DNA of 57,018 nucleotides from Terriglobia bacterium (GTDB lineage: Bacteria > Acidobacteriota > Terriglobia > Bryobacterales > Bryobacteraceae). Location: contig JAIQFN010000075.1 in NCBI GenBank assembly GCA_020073265.1, forward strand, positions 1 through 57,018, in the 5' to 3' direction. Below the pieces are notes generated by a model, which was not told the origin of the DNA, did no database searches, and saw only the letters and a program-made list of their open reading frames with translations. Positions 43,495 to 53,864 of the stretch are shown here, piece by piece (the stretch's first letter is position 1; each line of letters opens with the position of its first letter). The translations under genes were made by a program, and so were the position numbers.

Positions 43495-44741
<1,247 letters not shown>

Positions 44742-45605
44742 ATGGCAGAAATTTTCAACCTCTCTGAAGCCGTCGCCCGGTTCGTCAACGACGGTGACAT
44801 CGTCGCGATGGAAGGCTTCACGCATCTGATCCCCTTCGCCGCGGGCCACGAAGTGATCCGCCAAAAACGCCGCGACCTGACGCTCATCCGCATGACGCCG
44901 GACATTCTCTACGACCAGTTGATCGGCATGGGCGCGGCGCGCAAACTGATTTTCTCCTGGGGCGGCAATCCCGGCGTCGGCTCCCTGCACCGCCTGCGCG
45001 ACGCCATCGAACGCGGCTGGCCCCGGCCGCTTGAAATCGAAGAGCACAGTCACGCCGGCATGGCCAACGCCTTCGAAGCCGGCGCCGCCGGTATGCCGTG
45101 CGCGATTTTTCGCGGCTATCAAGGCAGCGATCTCGCGCGCGTCAATCCCAACATCAAGTTCGTCACCTGCCCCTTCACCGGCGAACAACTGGCCTCGGTT
45201 CCCGCCATTCGGCCGGACGTCAGCATCATTCACGCGCAGAAAGCGGATCGCGCGGGCAACGTGCTGGTGGAAGGCATCGTCGGCGTGCAAAAGGAAGCCG
45301 TCCTGGCCGCCCGCCGCGCCATCGCCACCGTGGAGGAGATCGTCGATCAACTCCCCACCCGGAGTCCCAACGCGGTCGTGCTTCCAAGCTGGACGCTTTC
45401 CGCCGTCACCGCGGTTCCCGGCGGCGCCCATCCTTCTTACACTCACGGCTACTATCCGCGCGACAACTCGTTCTACATCGAATGGGACGAGATCTCCCGA
45501 GATCGAGAAAAATTCCTCGCGTGGATGCAGACCAACGTGCTCGAAGCCCATCCCGAGGACTTCGCCGCGCGCCCGCCCCTGCGTCGCATCGAGATCACCG
45601 CATGA
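44742..45605 (+). CDS. pcaI: 3-oxoadipate CoA-transferase, subunit A
   Basis: With PcaJ it moves CoA from succinyl-CoA to 3-oxoadipate. The 287-residue subunit has VARFVNDGDIVAMEGFTHLI, the oxyanion region WGGNPGVGSLHRL, and GNVLVEGIVGVQKEAVLAAR. The length class matches the CatI/PcaI type related to glutaconate CoA-transferase rather than the shorter ScoA type. Genome context of pcaH/G/B supports 3-oxoadipate. Its stop overlaps pcaJ by 4 nt. Confidence 0.9.
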   Translation: MAEIFNLSEAVARFVNDGDIVAMEGFTHLIPFAAGHEVIRQKRRDLTLIRMTPDILYDQLIGMGAARKLIFSWGGNPGVGSLHRLRDAIERGWPRPLEIEEHSHAGMANAFEAGAAGMPCAIFRGYQGSDLARVNPNIKFVTCPFTGEQLASVPAIRPDVSIIHAQKADRAGNVLVEGIVGVQKEAVLAARRAIATVEEIVDQLPTRSPNAVVLPSWTLSAVTAVPGGAHPSYTHGYYPRDNSFYIEWDEISRDREKFLAWMQTNVLEAHPEDFAARPPLRRIEITA

Positions 45606-46378
45606 GTTACACCTCTTCCGAGATGATGACCGTCGCCGCGGCGCGCGCCGTCTCGAACGACGACATCTGCTTCGTCGGAATCGGTCTGCCGTCAGCGGCC
45701 TGCAATCTCGCGCGCCTCACTCACGCACCCAGAGTCACGCTGATCTACGAATCCGGCACGCTCGAGACCCGGCCCGGCGTGCTGCCGCTCTCGATCGGCG
45801 ACCCGGAGCTTTGCGAGACCGCGCTCACAACCGTCGCTGTGCCGGAAATGTTTCGCTACTGGCTGCAAGGCGGCCGCATCACGCTCGGTTTCCTGGGTGG
45901 CGCGCAAGTGGATCGCTTTGGCAACTTGAACTCCACCGTGATCGGCGACTATGCGAAACCCAAGGTGCGCCTGCCCGGCAGCGGAGGCGCCACCGAGATC
46001 GCGACCTCCTGCGGCAAGACCTTCATCATCATGCGGCACAATCCGCGCAGTCTGGTCGCGCAAGTCGATTTTGTGACTTCGATGGGCCACGGCCGAAGCG
46101 GCGTCGAACGCCAGGCGCTGGGCGTGAAAACGCAAGGCCCGGCCCTGCTGGTGACCGACCTCTGCATCATGACGCCGGACGCCGCCACCAACGAGTTCGT
46201 GGTCGCCTCCATCCATCCCGGTGTCACGCGCGAGCGCATCCAGGAAAACACCGGATGGCCGGTGCGTTTCGCGCAGACCGTCACGGAAACAGCCGCTCCC
46301 ACCAACGTCGAACTCCAGGCGCTCCGCGAGTTGAACGATCGCACCGCCCGCGCCCACGGAGTCGCCGCCTCGGATTGA
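45602..46378 (+). CDS. pcaJ: 3-oxoadipate CoA-transferase, subunit B
   Basis: The 258-residue catalytic partner of PcaI. The active-site glutamate is E50 in the conserved YESGTLETRPGV. Other family stretches are DICFVGIGLPSAACNLARL, LGGAQVDRFGNLNST and VVASIHPGVTRERIQENTGW. It is co-translated with pcaI; pcaH follows after 3 nt. Confidence 0.92.
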   Translation: MSYTSSEMMTVAAARAVSNDDICFVGIGLPSAACNLARLTHAPRVTLIYESGTLETRPGVLPLSIGDPELCETALTTVAVPEMFRYWLQGGRITLGFLGGAQVDRFGNLNSTVIGDYAKPKVRLPGSGGATEIATSCGKTFIIMRHNPRSLVAQVDFVTSMGHGRSGVERQALGVKTQGPALLVTDLCIMTPDAATNEFVVASIHPGVTRERIQENTGWPVRFAQTVTETAAPTNVELQALRELNDRTARAHGVAASD

Positions 46379-46381
46379 TGC

Positions 46382-47083
46382 ATGGCCGATAACTCCTATC
46401 ACCGGCCCGATCCCGCCAGCCAGCCGGATTATCTGTACGAACCGTACCGCTCCACCCTTCGCCGCGCGCCGCGCAAGCCGCTGGTGTTTCTTCCCGAGAC
46501 TCTGTCGGAGCGAACCGGTCCGCTGTTCGGTCACGATGAGATCACGGAGACATCGAGCGATCTCACCCGCCAGCACGCCGGCGAACCGTTGGGCCAGCGC
46601 ATCATCGTAACCGGCCGCGTCGTGGACGATAACGGGCGTCCGGTTCCCAACACGCTGCTCGAAATCTGGCAAACCAACGCCGCCGGACGTTACTTCCACA
46701 ACAAGGACAATCACCCCGCGCCGCTCGATCCCAACTTCACCGGAGCCGGCCGCGCGCTGACGGATTCCAACGGCTGCTATCGCTTCGTCACCATCAAGCC
46801 CGGCGCCTATCCGTGGCGCAATCACGCCAACGCCTGGCGTCCCGCGCACATTCACTTCTCGCTGTTCGGACCCGCCTTCGCCACGCGCCTGATCACGCAG
46901 ATGTATTTTCCGGGCGACCCTCTGCTGGCCTTCGATCCGATCGCTCAATCCATCCGCGACGAATCCGCCCGCGAGCGCCTGATCGCGCGTTTCGATTTGC
47001 AAACCACCGAACCGGAGTGGGCGCTCGGTTACTGCTTCGACATCGTTCTGCGCGGACGCGACGCCACGCCTTTCGAAGATTGA
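46382..47083 (+). CDS. pcaH: Protocatechuate 3,4-dioxygenase, beta subunit
   Basis: PcaH carries the Fe(III) site that splits protocatechuate between the two hydroxyls. The 233-residue product keeps all four ligands: Y104 (AAGRYFHNKDNH), Y143 (PGAYPWRNH), H156 and H158 (WRPAHIHFSLFG). They match Y108, Y147, H160 and H162 of the Pseudomonas subunit with a constant shift of four. The intradiol fold segments ITGR-like IIVTGRVVDDNGRPVPNTLL are clear. It works with PcaG. Confidence 0.96.
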   Translation: MADNSYHRPDPASQPDYLYEPYRSTLRRAPRKPLVFLPETLSERTGPLFGHDEITETSSDLTRQHAGEPLGQRIIVTGRVVDDNGRPVPNTLLEIWQTNAAGRYFHNKDNHPAPLDPNFTGAGRALTDSNGCYRFVTIKPGAYPWRNHANAWRPAHIHFSLFGPAFATRLITQMYFPGDPLLAFDPIAQSIRDESARERLIARFDLQTTEPEWALGYCFDIVLRGRDATPFED

Positions 47084-47084
47084 T

Positions 47085-47630
47085 ATGGACCTGACGCCTT
47101 CCCAAACCATCGGTCCGTTCTTTCATCTCTGCCTCACTCGCGACCGAGCGGAAGGGCGCCTCGCTGGTCCCGAAGCGAAAGGCGACCGCATCCGTCTCGC
47201 GTGCCGTGTGTTGGACGGCGACGGCGCTCCAGTGGGCGACGCGATGATCGAATTGTGGCAGGCCGACGCGAGCGGCATATACAATCACCCTGAAGACCCG
47301 CGCCGCGCATCGCACGATCCCGCATTTTGCGGCTTTGGGCGCCTTGCGACCGATGAGGAAGGGCGATGTGCCTTCGATACAGTCAAGCCCGGTCAGATTT
47401 CCGCGCTCGAGGCGCCTCACATCAATGTTTCGGTCTTCGCTCGTGGCTTGCTGAAGCGCGTCGCAACGCGCATCTATTTTTCGGCCACCGGCAAGGATCC
47501 CATTCTTGCGTTAGTTCCCGAGAACCGGCGCGATACCCTGCTGGCGCGCCGCGATTCTCGAAATCCGGCGCTGTGGAGCTTTGACGTTCACCTTTCGGGC
47601 GACCACGAGACGGTGTTTTTCGATATCTAA
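47085..47630 (+). CDS. pcaG: Protocatechuate 3,4-dioxygenase, alpha subunit
   Basis: The 181-residue partner of PcaH. It begins with the usual LTPSQTIGPFFHLCL and has MIELWQADASGIYNHPEDP and APHINVSVFARGLLKRVATR. As is normal for alpha subunits it does not hold a complete iron site. It starts one base after the pcaH stop. Confidence 0.95.
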   Translation: MDLTPSQTIGPFFHLCLTRDRAEGRLAGPEAKGDRIRLACRVLDGDGAPVGDAMIELWQADASGIYNHPEDPRRASHDPAFCGFGRLATDEEGRCAFDTVKPGQISALEAPHINVSVFARGLLKRVATRIYFSATGKDPILALVPENRRDTLLARRDSRNPALWSFDVHLSGDHETVFFDI

Positions 47631-47634
47631 CAAT

Positions 47635-48978
47635 ATGCCCGTGCGACTAATCGACAGCCTCGCCACTACCGCGCCGCTCGCCGAGATTTTCTCCGACGAG
47701 CAAATCCTGCAGGCCATGCTGGATTTCGAAGCAGCGCTCGCGCGCGCCGAAGCGCGAGTGGACGTCATACCGCTCGCAGCCGCCGAGGCGATCGCGAACG
47801 CCGCGCGAGCCGACGGGTTCGACGTCGCCAAGCTCTCCAGCGAGACCTTGCGAGCCGGAACGCCGGCCATCCCAGTGGTGAAAACCCTCACCGAGCGCGT
47901 GCGCGCCAGTGATCCCGACGCCGCCCGCTTCGTGCATTGGGGCGCCACCAGCCAGGACGTCACCGACACCGCACTGGTCTTGCTTCTGGCGCGCGCTCGC
48001 AAAATTCTGGCAGCCGACCACGCGCGCCTCATCCAGGCGCTGCGCACCCTGGCACAGAAGCACCAACGCACAGTCATGCTCGGCCGGACACTCTTGCAAC
48101 CCGCCCCGCCGGTAACGTTCGGCCTCAAGGCCGCCGGCTGGCTGGCCGCGGTCCGCCGCGGATGGAATCGCATCGACACCCGGATTAGCGAAGCCGCGAT
48201 GCTCCAGTTCGGCGGCGCAAGCGGCACCCTGGCAGCTCTCGGCGACAAAGGCGACGCGGTAGGCCAGGCGCTCGCAACCGACCTCGGCCTCCGCTACCCC
48301 GACGCCCCGTGGCACACCCATCGCGATTCGCTCGCGGCCATGCTCGCCGCCTGCGGCGTCCAATGCGGCTCGCTCGGAAAAATGGCGCGCGACATCGCCC
48401 TGCTGATGCAAGGTGAAGTCGCCGAAGCCGCCGAACCGTCAGGCGATGGCCGGGGCGGTTCCTCCACCATGCCGCACAAGCGCAACCCAGTGGCCTGCTC
48501 GTTGACGCTCGCCGCCGCGCATCGCGTGCCCGGCCTGCTCGCCTCTTTCCTCTCCGCGATGCTGCAGGAACACGAACGCGGCGCCGGCGGCTGGCAGGCG
48601 GAATGGCCCATCATCGGCTCTATCATCCAGGCCACCGGACTAGCCGTCGCCTCGATGGCGGAAGCGGCCGAAGGTCTGACGGTCGACAAAACGCGGATGC
48701 TCGCCAACATCCAAGCCACTGGTGGAAACATCTTCGCCGAGCGCGTCATGATGCTGCTCGGTGCGACGCTCGGCCGAGACGTCGCGCACAAGCTTCTCGA
48801 AGAAGCAACGCACAAAAGCGCGGCCGAGCGCCGCCGCCTGGTCGACGTTCTGGCCGAGATGCCGGAGATAACACGCGTCATTCCCGTCGCAACGCTCAGC
48901 AACCTGGATTCACCGGAGGACTATCTCGGCATGGCCGCCACGTTTCAGAAGCGGCTCCTCACGCCGCCCGAGCGCTAG
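47635..48978 (+). CDS. pcaB: 3-carboxy-cis,cis-muconate cycloisomerase
   Basis: PcaB forms 4-carboxymuconolactone from the ring-cleavage product. The 447-residue protein belongs to the fumarase/aspartase superfamily; the signature loop is GGSSTMPHKRNPVAC, and VHWGATSQDVTDTALVLLL is also typical. The ATG at 47635 (MPVRLIDSLATTAPLAEIF) is used; a longer frame reads back through pcaG. It is 5 nt downstream of pcaG. Confidence 0.95.
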   Translation: MPVRLIDSLATTAPLAEIFSDEQILQAMLDFEAALARAEARVDVIPLAAAEAIANAARADGFDVAKLSSETLRAGTPAIPVVKTLTERVRASDPDAARFVHWGATSQDVTDTALVLLLARARKILAADHARLIQALRTLAQKHQRTVMLGRTLLQPAPPVTFGLKAAGWLAAVRRGWNRIDTRISEAAMLQFGGASGTLAALGDKGDAVGQALATDLGLRYPDAPWHTHRDSLAAMLAACGVQCGSLGKMARDIALLMQGEVAEAAEPSGDGRGGSSTMPHKRNPVACSLTLAAAHRVPGLLASFLSAMLQEHERGAGGWQAEWPIIGSIIQATGLAVASMAEAAEGLTVDKTRMLANIQATGGNIFAERVMMLLGATLGRDVAHKLLEEATHKSAAERRRLVDVLAEMPEITRVIPVATLSNLDSPEDYLGMAATFQKRLLTPPER

Positions 48979-49020
48979 TGTGCGGTCTCAGCTAATGTAT
49001 TACAGTGGCCATCGCAGGAT

Positions 49021-49067
49021 GTGGCGCACGCACTCGTGCGTGCCGCGTCGGCACTCTTGCCGACGCC
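49021..49067 (+). repeat. 47-nt double-hairpin repeat, copy D
   Basis: It starts GTGGCGCACG. Hairpin 1 is GCACGCA-CTCG-TGCGTGC. Hairpin 2 is GCGTCGGCA-CTCT-TGCCGACGC, a perfect 9-bp stem with its own inner sequence. It lies inside the pca gene run, 42 nt after pcaB and 42 nt before the next start. Confidence 0.9.
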
Positions 49068-49109
49068 AGCGGGACGCCACACTAGCCTCGCTCAGCAAGG
49101 AGATCGAAC

Positions 49110-50267
49110 GTGCCTTTCGCAACCGTTGACGACACGCGCCTGTTCTACCGCCTGGAAGGGAGCGACCACCGGCCAACCCTTGTGCTGGCGCATTCCCTCG
49201 GCCTCGATCACAGTTTGTGGGACGCCCAGACGCCGGACCTGCTGGCGCACTTCCGCATTCTGCGCTTCGACACCCGCGGGCACGGAGCATCCGACGCGCC
49301 GCCAGGTGACTACTCCATCGAGCGCCTGGCCCGCGACGTTCTCGGACTGACCGACGCGCTTGGCATCGCCAGCTTCGCCTACTGCGGAATCTCGCTCGGC
49401 GGCTTCGTCGGCCAATGGCTTGCCGCAAACGCGCCCGATCGCCTGACAAGCCTGGTTCTAGCCAACACTTCTCCCAACGCCGGCCCGCCGGCCAACTGGG
49501 AAACACGGATTCAAAACGTGCTCGCGAACGGAATGAACGCGCTCGGCGACATGTTTCTGGAACGCTCGTTCTCGCCCGCTACCCTGGCCCGCTCGGAGCC
49601 GTGCGTCGATTCACTGCATCGCACCTTCCTCGGCACGAATCCGCAAGGGTACGCCGGCTGCTGCGCCGCCATCCGCGACATGAACCAGACCGCGTCACTC
49701 GGCAAGATCCGTTTGCCGGTTCTGCTGATCGTCGGCGACCAGGACGTCGGCACTCCCTGGACCGGCCATGGCGAAGTGCTCGCGCGCGAAATCGCCGATG
49801 CGCGTGTCGTTCGGCTGCCCGCGGCTCATCTCTCCAACGTCGAGTGCCCACGATCGTTCACCTCGGCGCTGCTCGATTTCCTGACGCCAGCGTCCGCTGA
49901 AGACCCCCTCCGAGCGGGCTACAAAGTGCGCCGCGGCGTGCTCGGCGACGCCTATGTCGACGCCGCCGTCGCGAAAACCACCAACTTCACTCGCGAGTTC
50001 CAGGAGCTGATCACCCGCTACGCCTGGGGAACAATCTGGACGCGGCCTGGCCTGGACCAGCGCACCCGCCGCCTGCTGGTCCTGGCGATGACCGCCTCGC
50101 TAGGACGCTGGGAAGAGTTCCGCATGCACCTGCGCACCGGCCTGGCCCACGGCCTGGAACCCTGCGACGTCAAGGAAGTGCTGCTCCAAGCCGCCATCTA
50201 CGCCGGCGTCCCGGTCGCCAACACCGCATTTCATATCGCCCAGGAAGAGATCACCCGTCCGTCGTAA
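49110..50267 (+). CDS. pcaL: PcaL: 3-oxoadipate enol-lactonase fused to 4-carboxymuconolactone decarboxylase
   Basis: A 385-residue two-domain enzyme for successive steps of the pathway. Residues 1-260 are an alpha/beta-hydrolase (PcaD) with nucleophile S95 in YCGISLGGFV, D212 in IVGDQDVGTP and H240 in LPAAHLSN. Residues about 266-385 are the decarboxylase (PcaC) with YKVRRGVLGDAYVDAAVA, TRRLLVLAMTASLGRWEEF and IYAGVPVANTAFHIAQE. The GTG at 49110 is fixed by a perfect AAGGAG 7 nt upstream. The fusion is known as PcaL in some actinobacteria. Confidence 0.94.
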   Translation: MPFATVDDTRLFYRLEGSDHRPTLVLAHSLGLDHSLWDAQTPDLLAHFRILRFDTRGHGASDAPPGDYSIERLARDVLGLTDALGIASFAYCGISLGGFVGQWLAANAPDRLTSLVLANTSPNAGPPANWETRIQNVLANGMNALGDMFLERSFSPATLARSEPCVDSLHRTFLGTNPQGYAGCCAAIRDMNQTASLGKIRLPVLLIVGDQDVGTPWTGHGEVLAREIADARVVRLPAAHLSNVECPRSFTSALLDFLTPASAEDPLRAGYKVRRGVLGDAYVDAAVAKTTNFTREFQELITRYAWGTIWTRPGLDQRTRRLLVLAMTASLGRWEEFRMHLRTGLAHGLEPCDVKEVLLQAAIYAGVPVANTAFHIAQEEITRPS

Positions 50268-50278
50268 AATGAGTTCGC

Positions 50279-50644
50279 ATGGAACACTACACCTGGGAGT
50301 CCGTCCCGCTCGAAGTCATGAGCGAATTGATTTCGCGCAAAGTCATCAGCGGCGACAAAGCCATGATCGCGCAAGTCTTCCTGAAAAAAGACGCCGTCGT
50401 GCCGGAACACCACCACGAAAGCGAACAGCTCACCTACATCCTGGCCGGCGCTCTGAAGTTCCAGCTCGAAGGACGCGAAGTCATCGTGCGTCAGGGTGAA
50501 GTGCTGCGGATTCCATCCAACGTGCCGCATCGCGCCGTGGCGCTCGAAGACACCCTGGACGTCGACGTGTTCTCGCCCATCCGCGCCGACTGGCTCACCA
50601 AAGACGACGCCTATCTCCGCCGCGGCGAGCGCGAAAAGAGCTAA
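50279..50644 (+). CDS. Cupin-domain protein
   Basis: A 121-residue single cupin. The metal-binding motif 1 is VPEHHHESEQLTYILAGALK (His, His, Glu) and motif 2 includes IPSNVPHRAVALED (His). It is 11 nt behind pcaL and is probably the last gene of the operon. Small cupins next to aromatic pathways may be isomerases, decarboxylases or sensors; which applies cannot be told. Confidence 0.85.
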   Translation: MEHYTWESVPLEVMSELISRKVISGDKAMIAQVFLKKDAVVPEHHHESEQLTYILAGALKFQLEGREVIVRQGEVLRIPSNVPHRAVALEDTLDVDVFSPIRADWLTKDDAYLRRGEREKS

Positions 50645-50645
50645 C

Positions 50646-51248
50646 CTACTTCAGCTCGACTTGAACTTCCGAAGCTGTCCGCTCTCCCACGTTTTCAGTC
50701 GCGTGTTTCAGAGCATCGCGCCACGCAATCTCGCCAGGGTGCCGCAGGTTGTCAACCGCCCTTCCGTCCGCCATCAGCATGGTGGTGTGCAACTCGGTGA
50801 TGTACACCACCACGTAATGCGGATGCTCATGCATCGGAGCTTTGAGATGCGGTTCCAGAATCGTGCGGATCACTCGCACGCGTTCGTTCTCCAGCAACAC
50901 GATGTGGTGTTCCGGATCCAACTTGACCGGATCCAGAGCGACCGCCGACGACCTCGGCGCGCCGGGCTTCAGCTCGATCCTGACGGCTTCCAACGGCTGA
51001 TCCGCGGCGTCCGCTTCAGCCGCCTTGCCCGCGGGAAAGTAGACCGCGTCACCGGCCTTGCGTGCGATTCCGTCCGTCACGAAAACCACAACCGAATCCG
51101 ACTGTGACCGCAGTAGCGCCTTCCCGTGCGCCGCCTGCTTCACCCGCGTCACTCGCACCCAGGCGTTGTCGATTTCCGGCTTGGCCGCATCCTGGGCCGC
51201 GACGCTTCCGGCCGCCAGCGCGATCAATAACAACAGGCGTGCATTCAC
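50646..51248 (-). CDS. Secreted cupin-like hypothetical protein
   Basis: A 200-residue exported protein (signal MNARLLLLIALAAGSVAA). Two similar beta-rich halves are visible: NAWVRVTRVKQAAHGKALLR with VVVFVTDGIARKAGDAVYFP, then NERVRVIRTILEPHLKAPMH with EHPHYVVVYITELHTTMLM. This looks like a bicupin with metal-type histidines only in the second half (PMHEHPH). Its start overlaps the stop of the upstream fusion gene by 4 nt. Confidence 0.7.
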   Translation of the reverse strand: MNARLLLLIALAAGSVAAQDAAKPEIDNAWVRVTRVKQAAHGKALLRSQSDSVVVFVTDGIARKAGDAVYFPAGKAAEADAADQPLEAVRIELKPGAPRSSAVALDPVKLDPEHHIVLLENERVRVIRTILEPHLKAPMHEHPHYVVVYITELHTTMLMADGRAVDNLRHPGEIAWRDALKHATENVGERTASEVQVELK

Positions 51249-53770
51249 GGCCGCGTGCGCCCGCGCCAGTAGCGGGCTTCCGACTCAGCGACGGCTCGCT
51301 TCACCACCGGACTAACCAAATCGAACCCATCCTTGTTCAGATGGTGATTGTCAGGCCCCAAAAGCTCGCGGCGCGGCTGGCCGTCCGCTCCCAGCAGCAG
51401 CGGGTTCAGATCCACGAAATGCAGTTTCCGGTCCTGCGCCGCGATCGCCTTCAGCCGATCGTTCGCCGCGCACACCGCATCCCAAACCGCCAGCCGCGCG
51501 ATGCTCGGCCGAATCGAAAGAACCACTATCTCGGTATCCGGCAGCGCAGCGTGGATCTTCGCGACAAACTCGCGGAAATGGTCCGCGATCATCTCCGTCG
51601 GCATCCCGTAGGCAGTGTCGTTGTCGCCGGAATAATACACAATGGTCGACGGCTTCAGCGGAACGATCAACCGATCCGCGTAGTACGTCGTCTCCGAAAT
51701 CATCGAACCGCCGATGCCGCGATTGATGGTCCCGTACTCCGGAAAATAATGCTTCAGGTCCCAGCCGGCGATGGTCGCGCTCCCGGCAAACAGCACGCCC
51801 TCCTTCGCGGGCGAATCCTTGGTGTCCCGCGCCAGCATCTGATCCACGCGAGCCTTCCAGCGCTCCGGCGTGATCTCCTTGTAGTAACCCAGGCGAACCC
51901 ACTGCACCTCCCGCCGCGGAGTCTCCTGCGCTTGCTGGGCTTGCGCCGCCGGCGCGGCATCCGGCCCGAACGCCAGCAGCACGTTCCCCGGACGCCCGCC
52001 ATGCGTGCCGTAACCGGAATTGAAATACAGCATCCCTCCCACCACCGTCGGCGGAGCGCCCACGATCGACGCGCCCTTGCCCGGCACCCCGTTCACCGTT
52101 TGGAACGCGTGATTGGTATCGACCTCCCACAGCATCGATCCATCTTTAGTCGAAAACGCGCGCATCGCTCCATCGTTCGATCCCGAAAAAACCACGCCCG
52201 GTATCACCGTGACTGCCGCAGCCTGCGCGGCATTGCAGGTACGCCCGGCTTCCGTACACTTCGGAGCCGCAGGCGGCACGAACCAAACCCGCTCCCCAGT
52301 CGCCAGGTTCACCGCATGCAGACCGCCCGGCTTCGCGCGATAGTTATCGGCCACCGGAAAATACGCATGCTCGCCGTCCACCGCCGATCCCCACTCCATC
52401 CCGCCGTTCGCGCTCCCCTCGCCGGCGCGATATCGCCACAGCACTTTGCCCTTGTCGTCCGGATCCATCGCGAATCCCAGCCCGGACTTCTGCCCGATGA
52501 TGATCACATCCTTGCCGCTCGAAAGCTTCGTCAGAATAGGCGGATTGCCGAAGTCAAAATCGGGACCATCTTCCGCCTCGCCATCCGGACAAAACGGGCT
52601 CTGCCTCCTCGGACCGCAACCCGAAATGCTCACGTCGGCCGGCTCCGAGACCGGCTGCATGCTCCACAGGATTTTGCCGGTCTTGATGTCCAACGCCAGC
52701 ACCGCATCGCAAGTCGGCTGGAACGGACCGCTATAGCAATTGCCCGTGCTCACATAAATCGCGCCGCGCTTCGCGTCAATCGTGGGCGACGACCAGATCG
52801 CCGCGCCGCCCGGTCCCCAGAATTGTCCCCCGGCCTTGGTCTTCACTCGCGGCTTGGCCGCTTCCGCGATCGTGTAGGTCTTCCAGATCACCGCGCCGGT
52901 CTTCGGATCCAGCGCCGTCAGGCTCCCGCGAAACGTGCAGCAATCGTAGTTCGTGCTCGTCCCCATGGTCTCTTCGTAAGATGCCATCGGCACGTACAGC
53001 TTGCCGTCGTACAGCCGCGTCTGCCCCGTGATCCGCGCCACCGCGTGCTCTTCCACCCTGCGCGACCACAGCTTCTCGCCGGTGAACGCGTCCACCGCGT
53101 AAGCGAACGCGCTGTTGTCGCCGAAGTACGCCGTGTACTTGCCGCCTTCGCGCGGCGCGATCGTGATCGGCGATCGCACCCCGCCCACCGCGCTGAAAGT
53201 CCAGTAAATGCAGCCGGTCCGCGCGTCCAGCGAGTACACCGTCCCGTTCTGACCGCCCGTGAACAGCCGCCCGCTCACCACCGTGATTCCGCCCCAGGCC
53301 GAATTGGAATCGGGAAACCCGAAGGCCCATTTCAGTTTCAATCGCGGCACGTCTTCCGCGCTGATGCCCGCTTGCCTGGCGGGCTGGAACGCCGTGTTGG
53401 TGATGTCCGGGGACCAGCCGTTCCACGCCGGACCCGAGGAAGGATCGGAAAACGCAGGCTGCGCCGTGCATCGGCCCGTCGTCGCTCCACTCACATCGCC
53501 GCCCAGTTTCTTGCCGGTGAGAAACTCGGCCAGCGCGCGCCGCTCCACTCCGTTGAGCCGCGACCCCGGAATGCGCATCACGCCGTTCAATGCTTCCAGC
53601 ACCGCTTCGGGCGACCGCTCGCGCAACGCCTCCGGACTGGGCGCTCGCGTCGTCGCCGACTCGTCGTGGCACACCGCGCAGTCGCGTTTATAAAGCGCGG
53701 CTCCATCGGGCGCGTCCGCCGCCATCGCCGAACCAACCAAGGCCAACACCAGCAGAAACCGCAAGCTCAT
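51245..53770 (-). CDS. Cytochrome c - PQQ beta-propeller - SGNH hydrolase fusion
   Basis: An 841-residue exported protein. ATG at 53770 opens signal MSLRFLLVLALVGSAMA. A cytochrome c domain follows with CAVCH at residues 31-35. Residues about 110-620 are a quinoprotein propeller with WGGITVVSGRLFTGGQNGTV, NYDCCTFRGSLTALDPKTGA and further GxLYxxDxxTG blades, closest in look to polyvinyl-alcohol dehydrogenase. From about 659 an SGNH hydrolase is fused: LFAGSATIAGW (Ser 664), INRGIGGS, YYSGDNDT, PDNHHLNKDGF. The redox part would oxidise an alcohol in the periplasm; the SGNH part would be an esterase. Both are inferred. Confidence 0.85.
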   Translation of the reverse strand: MSLRFLLVLALVGSAMAADAPDGAALYKRDCAVCHDESATTRAPSPEALRERSPEAVLEALNGVMRIPGSRLNGVERRALAEFLTGKKLGGDVSGATTGRCTAQPAFSDPSSGPAWNGWSPDITNTAFQPARQAGISAEDVPRLKLKWAFGFPDSNSAWGGITVVSGRLFTGGQNGTVYSLDARTGCIYWTFSAVGGVRSPITIAPREGGKYTAYFGDNSAFAYAVDAFTGEKLWSRRVEEHAVARITGQTRLYDGKLYVPMASYEETMGTSTNYDCCTFRGSLTALDPKTGAVIWKTYTIAEAAKPRVKTKAGGQFWGPGGAAIWSSPTIDAKRGAIYVSTGNCYSGPFQPTCDAVLALDIKTGKILWSMQPVSEPADVSISGCGPRRQSPFCPDGEAEDGPDFDFGNPPILTKLSSGKDVIIIGQKSGLGFAMDPDDKGKVLWRYRAGEGSANGGMEWGSAVDGEHAYFPVADNYRAKPGGLHAVNLATGERVWFVPPAAPKCTEAGRTCNAAQAAAVTVIPGVVFSGSNDGAMRAFSTKDGSMLWEVDTNHAFQTVNGVPGKGASIVGAPPTVVGGMLYFNSGYGTHGGRPGNVLLAFGPDAAPAAQAQQAQETPRREVQWVRLGYYKEITPERWKARVDQMLARDTKDSPAKEGVLFAGSATIAGWDLKHYFPEYGTINRGIGGSMISETTYYADRLIVPLKPSTIVYYSGDNDTAYGMPTEMIADHFREFVAKIHAALPDTEIVVLSIRPSIARLAVWDAVCAANDRLKAIAAQDRKLHFVDLNPLLLGADGQPRRELLGPDNHHLNKDGFDLVSPVVKRAVAESEARYWRGRTRP

Positions 53771-53793
53771 CTCCGTAATTATGCCACCAGCAT

Positions 53794-53840
53794 CGGGCGC
53801 ACGCACTCCTGCGTGCCGCCTTCACACTCCCGTGAACGCC
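53794..53840 (+). repeat. 47-nt double-hairpin repeat, copy E
   Basis: It starts CGGGCGCACG (the only copy without GTGG). Hairpin 1 is GCACGCA-CTCC-TGCGTGC. Hairpin 2 keeps TTCAC/GTGAA around a CTC core, with mispairs at its base and tip. It lies 23 nt upstream of the fusion gene start, between divergent genes. Confidence 0.85.
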
Positions 53841-53864
53841 CGGCGGGAGTAGTATCATCGCCCT

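Noticed and set aside
45031-46392. Long alternative frames across pcaI and pcaJ
   Set aside because: They are Arg/Pro-rich shadows. PcaI and PcaJ have clear motifs in their own frames.
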